Part shown: piece by piece, positions 14,925 through 23,809 of the stretch
Layout of the letters: each line of letters starts with the position of its first letter
Numbering within the stretch: the stretch's first letter is position 1
Source: Eubacterium sp. 14-2
GTDB lineage: Bacteria > Bacillota > Clostridia > Lachnospirales > Lachnospiraceae
Direction of reading: 5' to 3'
NCBI RefSeq assembly: GCF_000403845.2
Contig: NZ_KE159567.1
Span: 1,186,911-1,250,910, forward strand
Length of the DNA: 64,000 nt
Program-made: the position numbers and the translations under genes
Notes under the pieces: generated by a model
The model's input: only the letters and a program-made list of their open reading frames with translations
Told to the model about the DNA's origin: nothing
Database searches by the model: none

Positions 14925-15329
14925 ATGAAAACAGAAGTTATAAAGAAAAATAATACGGAGATTGCAGTGGTAAGCAGCGATGAGCTGCTGATTACGGATG
15001 TCCAGTCAGCGTTAGACCTGATTATGACGGTAAAGTACGAAACGGGATGCTCAGATATAGCCCTGAATAAAGAGGCTGTTACAGATGATTTTTTTATCCT
15101 GAGTACCTGTCTGGCAGGAGAAATCCTGCAGAAATTCATCAATTATGGCGTAAGGATTGGGATATACGGCGATTTTTCAAAATATACCAGTAAGCCGCTG
15201 AAAGATTTTATGTACGAATGCAATAACGGAAAGGACATTTATTTTCAGCCTTCCGTTTCTCTGGTGGTTGACCGGCTCGCCGGGTGTACCGGAAACAGCA
15301 GAACAGCAAAAGGCCTGTCCGGAACGTGA
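14925..15329 (+). CDS. DUF4180 domain protein
   Basis: 134 residues from ATG 14925 with GGAGG 7 bases upstream. It has the DUF4180 core: VQSALDLIMTVKYETGCSDIALNKEAVTDDFFILSTCLAGE followed by FINYGVRIGIYGDFSKYTSKPLKDFMYECNNG. The expected C-terminus ends soon after DRLAG; here about 15 extra residues (CTGNSRTAKGLSGT) follow, which may reflect a late frameshift. The function of the family is unknown. It is often linked to TetR genes, as here. Confidence 0.85.
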   Translation: MKTEVIKKNNTEIAVVSSDELLITDVQSALDLIMTVKYETGCSDIALNKEAVTDDFFILSTCLAGEILQKFINYGVRIGIYGDFSKYTSKPLKDFMYECNNGKDIYFQPSVSLVVDRLAGCTGNSRTAKGLSGT

Positions 15330-15387
15330 AAGGTCTGCCCTTACTTTTGCAAACCCATGAGCAGTATTTGAGGAGGAACCCCTGCAA

Positions 15388-15936
15388 ATGAATGCATCGG
15401 AAAAAATCAAAAGAAAATTTATAAAAGTGCTGGTATCGTTGATGGAGCAGGAACAGCTGGACCGGATTACCGTAACGGAAATCGTAGATGCCTGTGAAGT
15501 AACCAGGCCCACTTTTTACCGTCATTTCAAAGACAAATATGATCTGGTAAACTGGTATTTTGATATTCTGGCCCAGAAGTCATTCCGGCAGATGGGCGTC
15601 AGTCTGTCGCTGCGGGAAGGACTGATTACAAAATTCAGGCTGATGATGGAAGAAAAGATATTTTTTACTTCAGCTTTTTCATCTTCTGCCCAGAATTGCC
15701 TGATAGACTATGATTACGAATGTATTTATCAGTTTTATAAGGATGTCATTCATAAAAAAGGAGATGGCCTTTTAACACCGGAAATTGATTTTCTGCTGCG
15801 TATGTACTGCCATGGCTCCATCTGTATGACAGCCGAGTGGACGAAAAACAGGATGCCCCTTACACCGGAAGAAATGGCAGATCTTCTGATTGCGGCCATG
15901 CCGCCAGGATTATATGAATTGCTGAAAGACCTGTAA
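15388..15936 (+). CDS. TetR-family regulator (DhaS-like)
   Basis: 182 residues. The helix-turn-helix reads ITVTEIVDACEVTRPTFYRHFKDKYDLVNWYF (residues about 29-60), a variant typical of the TetR subgroup with DhaS-like C-terminal domains. GAGGAGGAACC upstream supports the start. It precedes the alcohol dehydrogenase gene on the same strand, with a cluster of inverted TGTTACATA elements between, so it probably controls that gene. Confidence 0.88.
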   Translation: MNASEKIKRKFIKVLVSLMEQEQLDRITVTEIVDACEVTRPTFYRHFKDKYDLVNWYFDILAQKSFRQMGVSLSLREGLITKFRLMMEEKIFFTSAFSSSAQNCLIDYDYECIYQFYKDVIHKKGDGLLTPEIDFLLRMYCHGSICMTAEWTKNRMPLTPEEMADLLIAAMPPGLYELLKDL

Positions 15937-16018
15937 TGTTACATATTGAGGCAGGTGTAACATTTTTAACATTTGCCTTAATGTGTAAGATATGTAACAT
16001 TTCCGGGGATATGTAACT
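15937..16018 (+). promoter_or_regulatory. inverted-repeat cluster upstream of alcohol dehydrogenase
   Basis: TGTTACATA at 15937-15945 is inverted at 15991-15999 (TATGTAACA); related half-sites GTGTAACA (15955-15962) and ATATGTAAC (16010-16018) lie between and beyond. The whole 15938-15999 span can fold back on itself (TTGAGGCA / TGCCTTAA). A probable operator for the adjacent TetR regulator. Confidence 0.6.
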
Positions 16019-16098
16019 TGTATCGGAAGCAGTGGGATTTTACAATAAAAGTACAGATTCAACAGTAAAAAAACAGATGGAGAAAGGATGGTATTTTT

Positions 16099-17205
16099 AT
16101 GAGTAATATTCCACAGACAGCAAAGGTTGCAGTATTGACAGGGGAAAGGAAAATTGATGTCAGAGAGCTTCCGGTTCCGGAAATCAATGAAGATGAAGTT
16201 TTGGTAAAAGTAGAGGGGTGCGGCATCTGCGGAACAGACGTACACGAGTATAAGGGAGATCCTTTTGGCTATATCCCCATTCAGCTCGGCCATGAGGGAA
16301 CAGGTACGGTGGTAAAAATCGGAAAGAATGTAACCACAGATTATTCCGGTAAACCTCTGGCTGTGGGGGATAAGATTGTAACCGGTTTAAAACCCTGCGG
16401 AACCTGTGATACCTGTAAGAATCATCCGGAGCAGATTCACCTGTGCGACGGAGGCGAAATTTTCGGTCTTCTGGCCGGAGAAGAACATTTCTTTAATGGC
16501 TGGTTTGGAGAATATATTAAAATCAATGCCGGAGGAGTGATTTTCAATGTATCCGATATGGAAGATACGGACAGCAGGCTTCTGATTGAACCTGCCGCAG
16601 TTGTGGTTCATGCGGTGGAGAAAGCAAAGGAAATTTTTAATTTTAAACACAATTCCTTTGTGCTGGTACAGGGATGCGGCCCCATTGGCCTCCTTCTTCT
16701 TACCACTGTGCGGACAATGGGATGCCGGAATATCATTGCTGTGGACGGGGATGAGAAACGTCTGGCCATGGCTGAAAAACTGGGGGCAAGATGGACCGTG
16801 AATTTCCTGAAAGAGGAAGCGGAAAAAGTAATAAAAGAACTGACAGAAGGCAAGGGAGCTGAAATGGCGTTCCAGTGCACCGGCTCTCCAAAAGCAGCTT
16901 CCACCATATGGCATTATGTGCGCCGGGGCGGTTCCATGTGCGAACTGGGATTCTTTGTAAATAATGGCGATGCTGCCTATAATCCCCATCTGGATATCTG
17001 CAACAAAGAGATTAAAGTTGTGGGCTCCTGGACCTATCAGGCAAAAGACTGGCTGCAGGCCATGGAAATGCTGAAAGAGGCCGTGAAACAGGGGCTGCCG
17101 GTGGGAGAACTGGTGTCTCATAAGTTCTCATTGGATGAAATTAATGAGGCAATGGAGACGAATATTCGGATGGACGGATTTAAAATTGCGATTGTCAATC
17201 AGTAA
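16099..17205 (+). CDS. zinc-dependent medium-chain alcohol/polyol dehydrogenase
   Basis: 368 residues of the MDR superfamily. The catalytic zinc site is visible in GCGICGTDVHEYKGD and GHEGTG; four cysteines for the structural zinc lie in CGTCDTCKNH.....LC (about residues 99-116, with a longer last gap than usual). The Rossmann motif is GCGPIGLLLL near 196. It resembles threonine/butanediol/sorbitol dehydrogenases, but the substrate cannot be read from sequence. AGAAAGGATGG lies upstream. A terminator directly after makes it monocistronic or paired with the TetR gene. Confidence 0.88.
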   Translation: MSNIPQTAKVAVLTGERKIDVRELPVPEINEDEVLVKVEGCGICGTDVHEYKGDPFGYIPIQLGHEGTGTVVKIGKNVTTDYSGKPLAVGDKIVTGLKPCGTCDTCKNHPEQIHLCDGGEIFGLLAGEEHFFNGWFGEYIKINAGGVIFNVSDMEDTDSRLLIEPAAVVVHAVEKAKEIFNFKHNSFVLVQGCGPIGLLLLTTVRTMGCRNIIAVDGDEKRLAMAEKLGARWTVNFLKEEAEKVIKELTEGKGAEMAFQCTGSPKAASTIWHYVRRGGSMCELGFFVNNGDAAYNPHLDICNKEIKVVGSWTYQAKDWLQAMEMLKEAVKQGLPVGELVSHKFSLDEINEAMETNIRMDGFKIAIVNQ

Positions 17206-17228
17206 AAACAGATAAAAAGAGTATGATA

Positions 17229-17273
17229 AAATCAGGGAAACCCGGCGGATGTAAAGCTGTGTTTCCCTGATTT
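17229..17273 (+). terminator. strong terminator after alcohol dehydrogenase
   Basis: A perfect 13-bp stem AAATCAGGGAAAC / GTTTCCCTGATTT with a 19-base loop. The arms provide an A/T tract at either side, so it may work on both strands. Confidence 0.85.
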
Positions 17274-17287
17274 GCTGTAAATAATCT

Positions 17288-17316
17288 TTGAAAAGTCAAT
17301 ATTTTTCTGGTATTTT
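17288..17316 (+). promoter_or_regulatory. candidate promoter for S1-domain gene
   Basis: TTGAAA (17288-17293), 17 bases, TATTTT (17311-17316), about 70 bases before the ATG. Confidence 0.5.
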
Positions 17317-17388
17317 TCCGCTGTTTCTGTTAAAATAAAAATAATTATGTAATACATGGCCAGGCCATGGTGAAAAGGAGTGTTGATT

Positions 17389-18291
17389 ATGGCGGAATCT
17401 ATGGAAGATTACAGGGAAGAACTGGAAGCCTCCTTCCGGAAAATCAGTGAAGGAGATATTATTTCCGGGACAGTGATCAGTGTAAGTGAAGAGGAAGTGA
17501 CACTGGATCTGAAATATTATGCCCAGGGAATTATTAAGGTGGAAGATTTGAGCAATGACCCGGAGTTTCATGTAATGGAAGAGGTACATCCGGGGGATGT
17601 GATAGAAGCTACTGTGGTACGGACAGACGACGGGGAAGGCAACATTCAGCTGTCCCGAAAAGAAGCCAATGATATTCTTGCCTGGGAGAAACTGAATACC
17701 TGCCTGGAAGAAGGCACAGAGCTTTCCGTTAAAGTGGCAGGAATTGTACCCAGCGGCGTTGTGGCCTATGTGGAAGGGATCCGGGGCTTTATTCCCGCTT
17801 CACAGCTTGCCCTCTCTTATGTGGAAGCCACAGAGGAATGGCTTGGAAAAGAAGTGAACGTAAGAGTCATTACAGTAGATGAATCCAGGAAGAAACTGGT
17901 ACTTTCTGCCAAAGTGATTCTGAAGGAACAGCAGCAGGAAGAGCACAACCGGAAAATTTCCATGATGGTGCCGGGAAGTATTCTGGAGGGAACGGTGGAA
18001 TCCCTGATGCCCTATGGAGCCTTTGTGGATCTGGGAGACGGAATCAGCGGGCTGGTACATATTTCTCAGATTTCCAGGAAGAGAATCGGAAAACCATCTG
18101 AAGTATTGAACGTGGGACAGAAAGTAAAAGTAAAAGTTCTGAACACCAATGACAATAAGGTAAGCCTCAGCATGAAGGCGCTGGAAGAAGAAATGGTGGA
18201 TGTGGACAGGCCGAAAGAAGTGGAAGAATATGTGTCTCATGAAAATGCTTCCACCAGCCTGGGAGATCTGCTTTCCAAAATTAAACTGTAA
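17389..18291 (+). CDS. S1 RNA-binding domain protein (ribosomal protein S1-like)
   Basis: 300 residues from ATG 17389 (AAAAGGAG 8 bases upstream; a GTG at 17380 is in the site itself). Three S1 OB-folds: about residues 22-95 (GDIISGTVISVSEEEVTLDL), 107-180 (GTELSVKVAGIVPSGVVAYVEGIRGFIPASQ) and 193-265 (GSILEGTVESLMPYGAFVDLGDGISGLVHISQ). This is the short S1 homolog of Clostridia, thought to assist mRNA binding or stability. The last domain is closest to the consensus. It is the first gene of a likely unit with the transglycosylase and dUTPase genes. Confidence 0.88.
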   Translation: MAESMEDYREELEASFRKISEGDIISGTVISVSEEEVTLDLKYYAQGIIKVEDLSNDPEFHVMEEVHPGDVIEATVVRTDDGEGNIQLSRKEANDILAWEKLNTCLEEGTELSVKVAGIVPSGVVAYVEGIRGFIPASQLALSYVEATEEWLGKEVNVRVITVDESRKKLVLSAKVILKEQQQEEHNRKISMMVPGSILEGTVESLMPYGAFVDLGDGISGLVHISQISRKRIGKPSEVLNVGQKVKVKVLNTNDNKVSLSMKALEEEMVDVDRPKEVEEYVSHENASTSLGDLLSKIKL

Positions 18292-18323
18292 TGATTCAGA
18301 AGTGACAGAAAGGAGTCCGTTCC

Positions 18324-19097
18324 ATGAGAGTAAACGGAGTACAGAGTACAGACAGTACGGGAACCCAGACAACGGCCCCTGTGGCGGCACAGAATGAAGA
18401 CTTTTCTTCCTATCTGCAGACCACAGCCTCACTGGAGCAGATTTTTGACGAGGCAGCAAGAACCTACAATGTGCCCAAAAATCTGATTAAGGCCATTGCA
18501 AAGGCAGAGTCTGACTTCAGACCGGACGCCACCTCCAAAGCCGGGGCTCAGGGAATTATGCAGTTGATGCCGGCAACGGCGCGGGAACTGGGTGTGACAG
18601 ACGCTTATGATCCCTATCAGAATATTATGGGAGGAACCAAATACATCAGCCAGATGCTTGCAAAGTATGACGGAGATGTGAGTCTGGCTCTCGCGGCTTA
18701 CAATGCAGGAAGCAATAACGTGGCAAAGTACGGCGGGATACCGCCTTTTAAGGAAACTCAGAATTATGTGGTAAAAGTCACCCAGTATATGAACGAGGGT
18801 GTTTCAGCGCCAAATGCTTCCTACAGTGTGAATGCAGGAACAGCCGGCGGCAGCAATGTGGCGGCAGCTTCCGTGGAAGAAGCAGAGGAAAGCTATTATC
18901 AGGGAATTCTGGAACAGCTTTTTTCCTACGAAGATTACCTGAAATTTATAGATTTGTATACAAAGATACAGGAAGCACAGCAGGAAAAGGCAGAAGAGGA
19001 AGAAGAAAAGCAGCAGGAACAGTCAGATTCCTATCGTGCATATCAGGATCTTTCCTATAATCCGGTAGCCATGAATCTGCTGGGAGGCGGCTTCTGA
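18324..19097 (+). CDS. lytic transglycosylase (SLT domain)
   Basis: 257 residues. The goose-lysozyme-like SLT domain spans about residues 45-150: AKAESDFRPDATSKAGAQGIMQLMPATARELGV contains the catalytic Glu and the GxMQLMP motif, then LALAAYNAG. It cleaves peptidoglycan glycan strands. There is no signal peptide or lipobox; the N-terminus is Thr/Gln-rich, and a C-terminal QEKAEEEEEKQQEQ stretch is coiled. In motile Clostridia such leaderless SLT proteins may be flagellum-linked. It overlaps dut by one base. Confidence 0.85.
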   Translation: MRVNGVQSTDSTGTQTTAPVAAQNEDFSSYLQTTASLEQIFDEAARTYNVPKNLIKAIAKAESDFRPDATSKAGAQGIMQLMPATARELGVTDAYDPYQNIMGGTKYISQMLAKYDGDVSLALAAYNAGSNNVAKYGGIPPFKETQNYVVKVTQYMNEGVSAPNASYSVNAGTAGGSNVAAASVEEAEESYYQGILEQLFSYEDYLKFIDLYTKIQEAQQEKAEEEEEKQQEQSDSYRAYQDLSYNPVAMNLLGGGF

Positions 19098-19531
19098 TGG
19101 AAAAAATCAGAATTAAGTATTTTGATCCGGAACTGGAGAAGCTGGCTTATATCGGCGGAAAATCAGACTGGATTGATTTGCGCGCCAGTGAGACCATGGA
19201 GCTGAAAGCAGGGGAATTCAGGCTGATTCCTCTGGGAGTTGCCATGGAGCTTCCGGCCGGATATGAAGCCCATGTGGTGCCCAGAAGCTCCACATTTAAA
19301 AATTATGGAATTCTGCAGGTCAACAGCTGCGGCGTAATTGACGGGAGCTACTGCGGAAATGAAGATATGTGGCGGATGCCCGTTTATGCTACCAGAGATA
19401 CCATCATTCACAAAAATGACCGTATCTGCCAGTTTCGGATTCTGGAGAACCAGCCTGCCATCGTCTTTGAAGAGACAGAGATTCTGGAAAACAGCAACAG
19501 AGGCGGGTTTGGAACAACAGGAGTGAAATAG
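19097..19531 (+). CDS. dut: dUTP diphosphatase (trimeric type)
   Basis: 144 residues. It hydrolyses dUTP to dUMP, limiting uracil in DNA. Motifs visible: IDLRA (motif 1), VPRSSTFKNYGI (2), GVIDGSYCGNEDMWRMPVY (3), ICQFRI (4) and GFGTTG at the C-terminus (5). The motif 3 insertion NEDMW is characteristic of a Firmicutes subgroup. The start (GATGG) overlaps the preceding stop codon. A terminator follows 115 bp later. Confidence 0.9.
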   Translation: MEKIRIKYFDPELEKLAYIGGKSDWIDLRASETMELKAGEFRLIPLGVAMELPAGYEAHVVPRSSTFKNYGILQVNSCGVIDGSYCGNEDMWRMPVYATRDTIIHKNDRICQFRILENQPAIVFEETEILENSNRGGFGTTGVK

Positions 19532-19645
19532 CCGGAAGAAACGGTTTTTCCGCTTTATGTATCCAGAAAGCCGGAATGAGAGGATATTCGTCAATTTGTA
19601 CAGAAAACATCATAAATTTCGTTAAAGTAACGAAGAGACAGAGCG

Positions 19646-19692
19646 GAAGTATTCTTTTCTGGCGAATGTGACAGGAAAGAATACTTCTTTTT
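19646..19692 (+). terminator. terminator after dut
   Basis: A perfect 12-bp stem GAAGTATTCTTT / AAAGAATACTTC with an 18-base loop and five T. Confidence 0.88.
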
Positions 19693-19786
19693 GTGTAGTT
19701 GGCGGGTGGTAATTCCGGGGGAAGTCTGGTAGTATATTCACATAAAGAATTCTGCAGGGACAGAATATTACAGGAGGAAATGAAAA

Positions 19787-20899
19787 ATGGCAAGTTTATC
19801 ATTAAAGAATATTTGTAAAAAATATCCCAACGGATTTGAAGCGGTTAAAGATTTTAACCTTGAGATTGAAGACAAGGAATTTATCATTTTTGTAGGACCT
19901 TCAGGATGCGGTAAGTCCACAACCCTTCGTATGGTGGCAGGTCTGGAAGAAATTTCTTCCGGTGAACTCTCCATTGACGGCAGAGTGGTAAATGATGTGG
20001 AACCCAAGGACAGAGATATTGCGATGGTATTCCAGAACTACGCACTGTATCCTCATATGACCGTATTTGACAATATGGCATTTGGTCTGAAACTGAGAAA
20101 AGTTCCGAAGGAAGAGATTAAACAGAAGGTAGAAGAAGCTGCAAGAATCCTTGACCTGGAGAAACTGTTAGACCGTAAGCCCAAGGCTTTATCCGGTGGA
20201 CAGAGACAGCGTGTTGCTATGGGACGTGCAATTGTCCGTGAACCCAAAGTATTCCTGATGGACGAACCGTTATCCAACCTGGATGCAAAACTTCGTGTAC
20301 AGATGCGTGCTGAGATTGCTTCCCTTCATCAGAGACTGGGCGCAACCATTATCTATGTAACACATGACCAGACAGAGGCTATGACACTGGGAACCAGAAT
20401 CGTTGTACTGAAAGACGGAATCATCATGCAGGTAGATTCTCCGCAGAAATTGTACAATGAGCCGGATAACCTGTTTGTTGCAGGATTCATCGGATCTCCT
20501 CAGATGAACTTCCTGGATGCTGTATGCAAGATTGAAGGAGATACCGCAAAACTGCAGGTTGGCGATACTGCTATTACACTGCCTCCTTCCAAGAGCAAGA
20601 AACTGGTTGACGGTCGTTATAATGGTAAGACGGTTGTAATCGGTATCCGTCCGGAAGATATTGACGATTCCCAGATTGCTCTGGAGACTCATAAAGACAG
20701 CATTTTCAACACAAAAGTTACCGGATACGAATTACTGGGTTCCGAAGTATTGTTATACTACACCATCAATGGAACCAGCATGACTGCAAAAGTGGATTCC
20801 AGAACACCGGCACGTCTCGGCGATTCTATCCAGCTGGCAATGGATGTTGAAAAGATTCACATTTTCGATAAAGAAACTGAATTGACAATTACTCACTAA
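19787..20899 (+). CDS. msmX: carbohydrate ABC transporter ATPase (MsmX/UgpC type)
   Basis: A 370-residue ATPase of the CUT1 class. Walker [10 protein letters not shown] at about residues 38-46, Q-loop [13 protein letters not shown], signature [14 protein letters not shown], Walker [17 protein letters not shown]-loop [11 protein letters not shown], then a C-terminal regulatory OB domain (residues about 240-370). It stands alone between two terminators, as the shared ATPase MsmX does in Bacillus, so it probably energises several sugar importers encoded elsewhere. TACAGGAGGAAATG gives a very strong site. Its codon usage looks biased as in a highly expressed gene. Confidence 0.9.
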   Translation: MASLSLKNICKKYPNGFEAVKDFNLEIEDKEFIIFVGPSGCGKSTTLRMVAGLEEISSGELSIDGRVVNDVEPKDRDIAMVFQNYALYPHMTVFDNMAFGLKLRKVPKEEIKQKVEEAARILDLEKLLDRKPKALSGGQRQRVAMGRAIVREPKVFLMDEPLSNLDAKLRVQMRAEIASLHQRLGATIIYVTHDQTEAMTLGTRIVVLKDGIIMQVDSPQKLYNEPDNLFVAGFIGSPQMNFLDAVCKIEGDTAKLQVGDTAITLPPSKSKKLVDGRYNGKTVVIGIRPEDIDDSQIALETHKDSIFNTKVTGYELLGSEVLLYYTINGTSMTAKVDSRTPARLGDSIQLAMDVEKIHIFDKETELTITH

Positions 20900-20930
20900 T
20901 TCGGTAATATAATTTCATAACACTAATGTT

Positions 20931-20966
20931 CGGAAGCGATGCAGAGATGTGTTGCTTCCGTTTTTT
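20931..20966 (+). terminator. terminator after msmX
   Basis: CGGAAGC / GCTTCCG with a 16-base loop and six T. Confidence 0.85.
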
Positions 20967-21035
20967 CTTACAGGAACCTTTCATGGATGTCTGTCGGACA
21001 AAGCGGAACAGGATGGTATTTTTAGGAGAAAACAT

Positions 21036-22139
21036 ATGCTGTCAAATCATAAATTACAGGTTACATTAGAAGAAATCAAGGAAATATCCAGAGTGGATCT
21101 GGCTCTGTACAGTGATAAGGGAAAGCTGCTGGCTTCCACTTACCAGCCAGAAGAGGAAATGGAGGAGGCAATTCGTTTTTTTGCAGATTCCATGGCGGAG
21201 AGCCAGATGCTTTCCGGATGCCATTTTTTTAAGATAATGATAGAGAATGAACTGGAATATATTCTGCTTGCTCGGGCAGGCAGCGAAGAAGCCTACATGA
21301 TTGGAAGGCTGGCAGCCTGCCAGATTCGGAATATGGTCAGCGCTTTCCAGGAGCAGTTTGACCGGAACAGCTTTATGCAGAATGTGGTGCTGGGCAATAT
21401 GCTGGTGGTGGATATGTACAATAAGGCCAAGAAGCTGCATATTGAGACAGCCCAGCGGGTGGTATATATTATTGAAGTATCCGGTAAAAAAGACGGAATT
21501 GTAATGGAAACCGTGAAGAATCTTTTTGCTTCTACCACCAGGGATTTCATTACGGAGGTAGATGAGAAATCTGTGATTCTGGTGAAAGATGTGCGGGAAC
21601 TTTCCCAGGAAGAAGAACTGGCAAATCTTGCGGAGATGATTGTGGATAACCTTCAGATGGAAGCCCTTGTAAAAGTGCGTGTTGGCTATGGCAATCGTGT
21701 GGAATTGCTGCAGGATATTGCACGCTCCTATCAGGAGGCGAGAATGGCGCTGGAGGTTGGAAGTATTTTTTATGCGGAAGACCATACGGTTTCCTACAGC
21801 AATCTGGGAATCGGGCGGCTGATTTACCAGCTTCCCGCCAGCCTGTGTGAGATGTTCCTGAAAGAGGTATTCGGAGAAAAAGTGCCGGATATTTTTGATG
21901 AGGAAACTACCGTCACCATTAATAAATTTTTTGAAAATAATCTGAATATTTCAGAAACAGCCCGTCAGCTGTATGTACACCGGAATACACTGGTGTATCG
22001 TCTGGAGCGGATCGAAAAGGTACTGGGGCTGGATATCCGTACCTTTGAGGATGCCATGCTGTTTAAAATCGCCCTGATGGTCATTTCTCATATGAATTAT
22101 CAGAGAAGTCTGACAGAGAAGAAAGCAGAAGAAGACTGA
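21036..22139 (+). CDS. PucR/CdaR-type transcriptional regulator
   Basis: 367 residues from ATG 21036 (AGGAGA 6 bases upstream). The C-terminal domain is the PucR helix-turn-helix: FFENNLNISETARQLYVHRNTLVYRLERIEKVLGLDIRTFEDAMLFKIAL (about residues 300-350). The N-terminal 100 residues form a putative sensory domain like CdaR sugar-diacid recognition, and the middle is GGDEF-like in such proteins. It follows msmX immediately after a terminator, so it may sense carbohydrate, but the ligand is unknown. Confidence 0.82.
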   Translation: MLSNHKLQVTLEEIKEISRVDLALYSDKGKLLASTYQPEEEMEEAIRFFADSMAESQMLSGCHFFKIMIENELEYILLARAGSEEAYMIGRLAACQIRNMVSAFQEQFDRNSFMQNVVLGNMLVVDMYNKAKKLHIETAQRVVYIIEVSGKKDGIVMETVKNLFASTTRDFITEVDEKSVILVKDVRELSQEEELANLAEMIVDNLQMEALVKVRVGYGNRVELLQDIARSYQEARMALEVGSIFYAEDHTVSYSNLGIGRLIYQLPASLCEMFLKEVFGEKVPDIFDEETTVTINKFFENNLNISETARQLYVHRNTLVYRLERIEKVLGLDIRTFEDAMLFKIALMVISHMNYQRSLTEKKAEED

Positions 22140-22165
22140 GTGGCCAGAACAGGAAGGAATGACAT

Positions 22166-22603
22166 ATGAAAGTTTCTACAAGAGGGCGGTATGCCCTGCG
22201 TCTGATGCTGGAACTGGCGCTGGAAGAAAATCAGATTGTCAGGTTGAAGGATGTGGCGAAACGACAGGAAATTTCCATAAAATACCTGGAGCAGATTATT
22301 TCGGTTCTTCAGAAATGCGGCTACGTGAAAAGCATCCGGGGACCGGGCGGAGGCTATACCCTGGCCAGAAAACCGGAAGAATACACGGTGGGCATGATTC
22401 TGCGCCGGATTGAGGGAAGTCTGGCTCCGGTAAGCTGTCTGGAGCAGCCGGAAAATGACTGCAGCCGCCGGGGAGAGTGTGTTACTCTGCGGTTCTGGCA
22501 GATGCTTTATGACGCCATAAATGAAGTGGTGGACAAAGTGACTCTGGCAGATCTGGCAGAATGGGAACGGGAACTGAAAGAAACGGTGAATTATGTAATC
22601 TGA
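22166..22603 (+). CDS. Rrf2-family regulator with IscR-like cysteine cluster
   Basis: 145 residues. The winged helix (residues 1-60: MKVSTRGRYALRLMLELAL, VAKRQEISIKYLEQII, GYVKSIRGPGGGY) is characteristic. Cysteines C91, C99 and C105 (SCLEQPENDCSRRGEC) match the IscR Fe-S ligand region, so it probably binds an iron-sulfur cluster and senses Fe-S status or oxidative stress. IscR regulons often follow as nifS/iscU; here they do not, so its targets are distant. AGGAAGG lies upstream. Confidence 0.85.
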   Translation: MKVSTRGRYALRLMLELALEENQIVRLKDVAKRQEISIKYLEQIISVLQKCGYVKSIRGPGGGYTLARKPEEYTVGMILRRIEGSLAPVSCLEQPENDCSRRGECVTLRFWQMLYDAINEVVDKVTLADLAEWERELKETVNYVI

Positions 22604-22746
22604 CGCAGCCGCTGTTTATGGCAGAAAATGCTCCTTTCACACCCTGTTATGTGGGAAAATTAAGGAAATTCCGAAAAAAACCGATATATAATGCAGGTAA
22701 ACGAAGACTGGAATGGATTTTTGACCACAGAAAGGGGCAGAGAGGC

Positions 22747-23646
22747 ATGAAGATAGGAAATGCAGCAGAAAAAGAAATGGCTGTGAGAAACGGGTATGGA
22801 AAAGACCGTCTGGAAAATGCAGCGGAAAAGGATCAGAAGGATAAAGGGAAACAGGGCAAAAGTATTCAGGCTTCAGAACTGAACCTGTTTCAGGACGGAA
22901 TTGCGGACAGGAAGAAAAAAGCAATGAAGGACGCCATGGACTTTGTGAAAAAGCAGTTTGAATCAGATTCGGAAGTGGATGCGGTAATGGACGAGTGCCG
23001 GACTCAGATTGAAGATGGCAAAGAGCAGACACTGGAGGCATCCGGAGAACTGAAGAGCATTGAAGAGCAGAAAGCACAGCTCAGGGAAGAATATCCCGAT
23101 GGCGGTGAAGAATATGATGCTTATATGAAGGATCTGAACGAACAGGCAGGCTACTGGAAGAAGGAAATGGTAACAGGCCAGTCCATGGTTTCTGACTCCA
23201 CAAAGGCCATTAAATCCATGAAACAGGAAGCTCTGAAACATCATGGTATGGTGGACGCCTCCAAAGCCGCTGAGAAGGCCATGGAAGCTGCCAGCAAGGA
23301 AATAGTGGGAATGCTTCTGAATGAAGCAAAAGACACGGTGGATGAGAAACTGGAAGAGACCGTGGAGAAGGCTGAGGAAACCAAAGAAGAAAAGACTGAG
23401 CAGGAAGAAGAAATGAAGGAAGCTCAGGCAGAACAGGAGAAGCAGGCGCAGGAAATCGAAGAAGAGCTGGAGAAGCAGAAACAGACCAGAGAACGCAGAA
23501 GCGGTGTTCAGGCAGCGCGGTCTCTCCCGGTGGAAGATCTTCAGGACAGACAGCAGAAGATTCTGGAAAACACCAGATTCATTCTGGAAGAACAGAGTTT
23601 ACTGCCGGAAGAGATCAAAGGAATTATGGTGGACTTTAATTTATAA
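22747..23646 (+). CDS. uncharacterised charged coiled-coil protein
   Basis: 299 residues from ATG 22747 (AAAGGGGCAGAGAGG upstream); the open frame extends to 22561 over the end of the Rrf2 gene, which is unlikely to be translated. Not recognised. No signal peptide or membrane segment. Residues about 50-130 are helical with an acidic heptad pattern; 190-280 are very rich in Glu/Lys/Gln and should form a long coiled coil; the end (LPEEIKGIMVDFNL) is conserved-looking. It resembles lineage-specific proteins of Lachnospiraceae with no known role. A terminator follows, so it is a single-gene unit. Confidence 0.6.
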   Translation: MKIGNAAEKEMAVRNGYGKDRLENAAEKDQKDKGKQGKSIQASELNLFQDGIADRKKKAMKDAMDFVKKQFESDSEVDAVMDECRTQIEDGKEQTLEASGELKSIEEQKAQLREEYPDGGEEYDAYMKDLNEQAGYWKKEMVTGQSMVSDSTKAIKSMKQEALKHHGMVDASKAAEKAMEAASKEIVGMLLNEAKDTVDEKLEETVEKAEETKEEKTEQEEEMKEAQAEQEKQAQEIEEELEKQKQTRERRSGVQAARSLPVEDLQDRQQKILENTRFILEEQSLLPEEIKGIMVDFNL

Positions 23647-23706
23647 AAAACGCTGTTTTTGTTTTTTGACAGCGCTGTGAAGTTTTTCATTCAGGACAGT
23701 ATTAGA

Positions 23707-23757
23707 ACAGAAAGCCGGGCTTTCAGGATTATTTGATAAAGACCGGCTTTCTGTTTT
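23707..23757 (+). terminator. terminator
   Basis: A perfect 12-bp stem ACAGAAAGCCGG / CCGGCTTTCTGT with a 24-base loop and T tract. Confidence 0.85.
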
Positions 23758-23809
23758 ATGCGTGCAGAGAAAAAATATCATTTTAAATGGATGACAGAAA
23801 GGGGAACAG

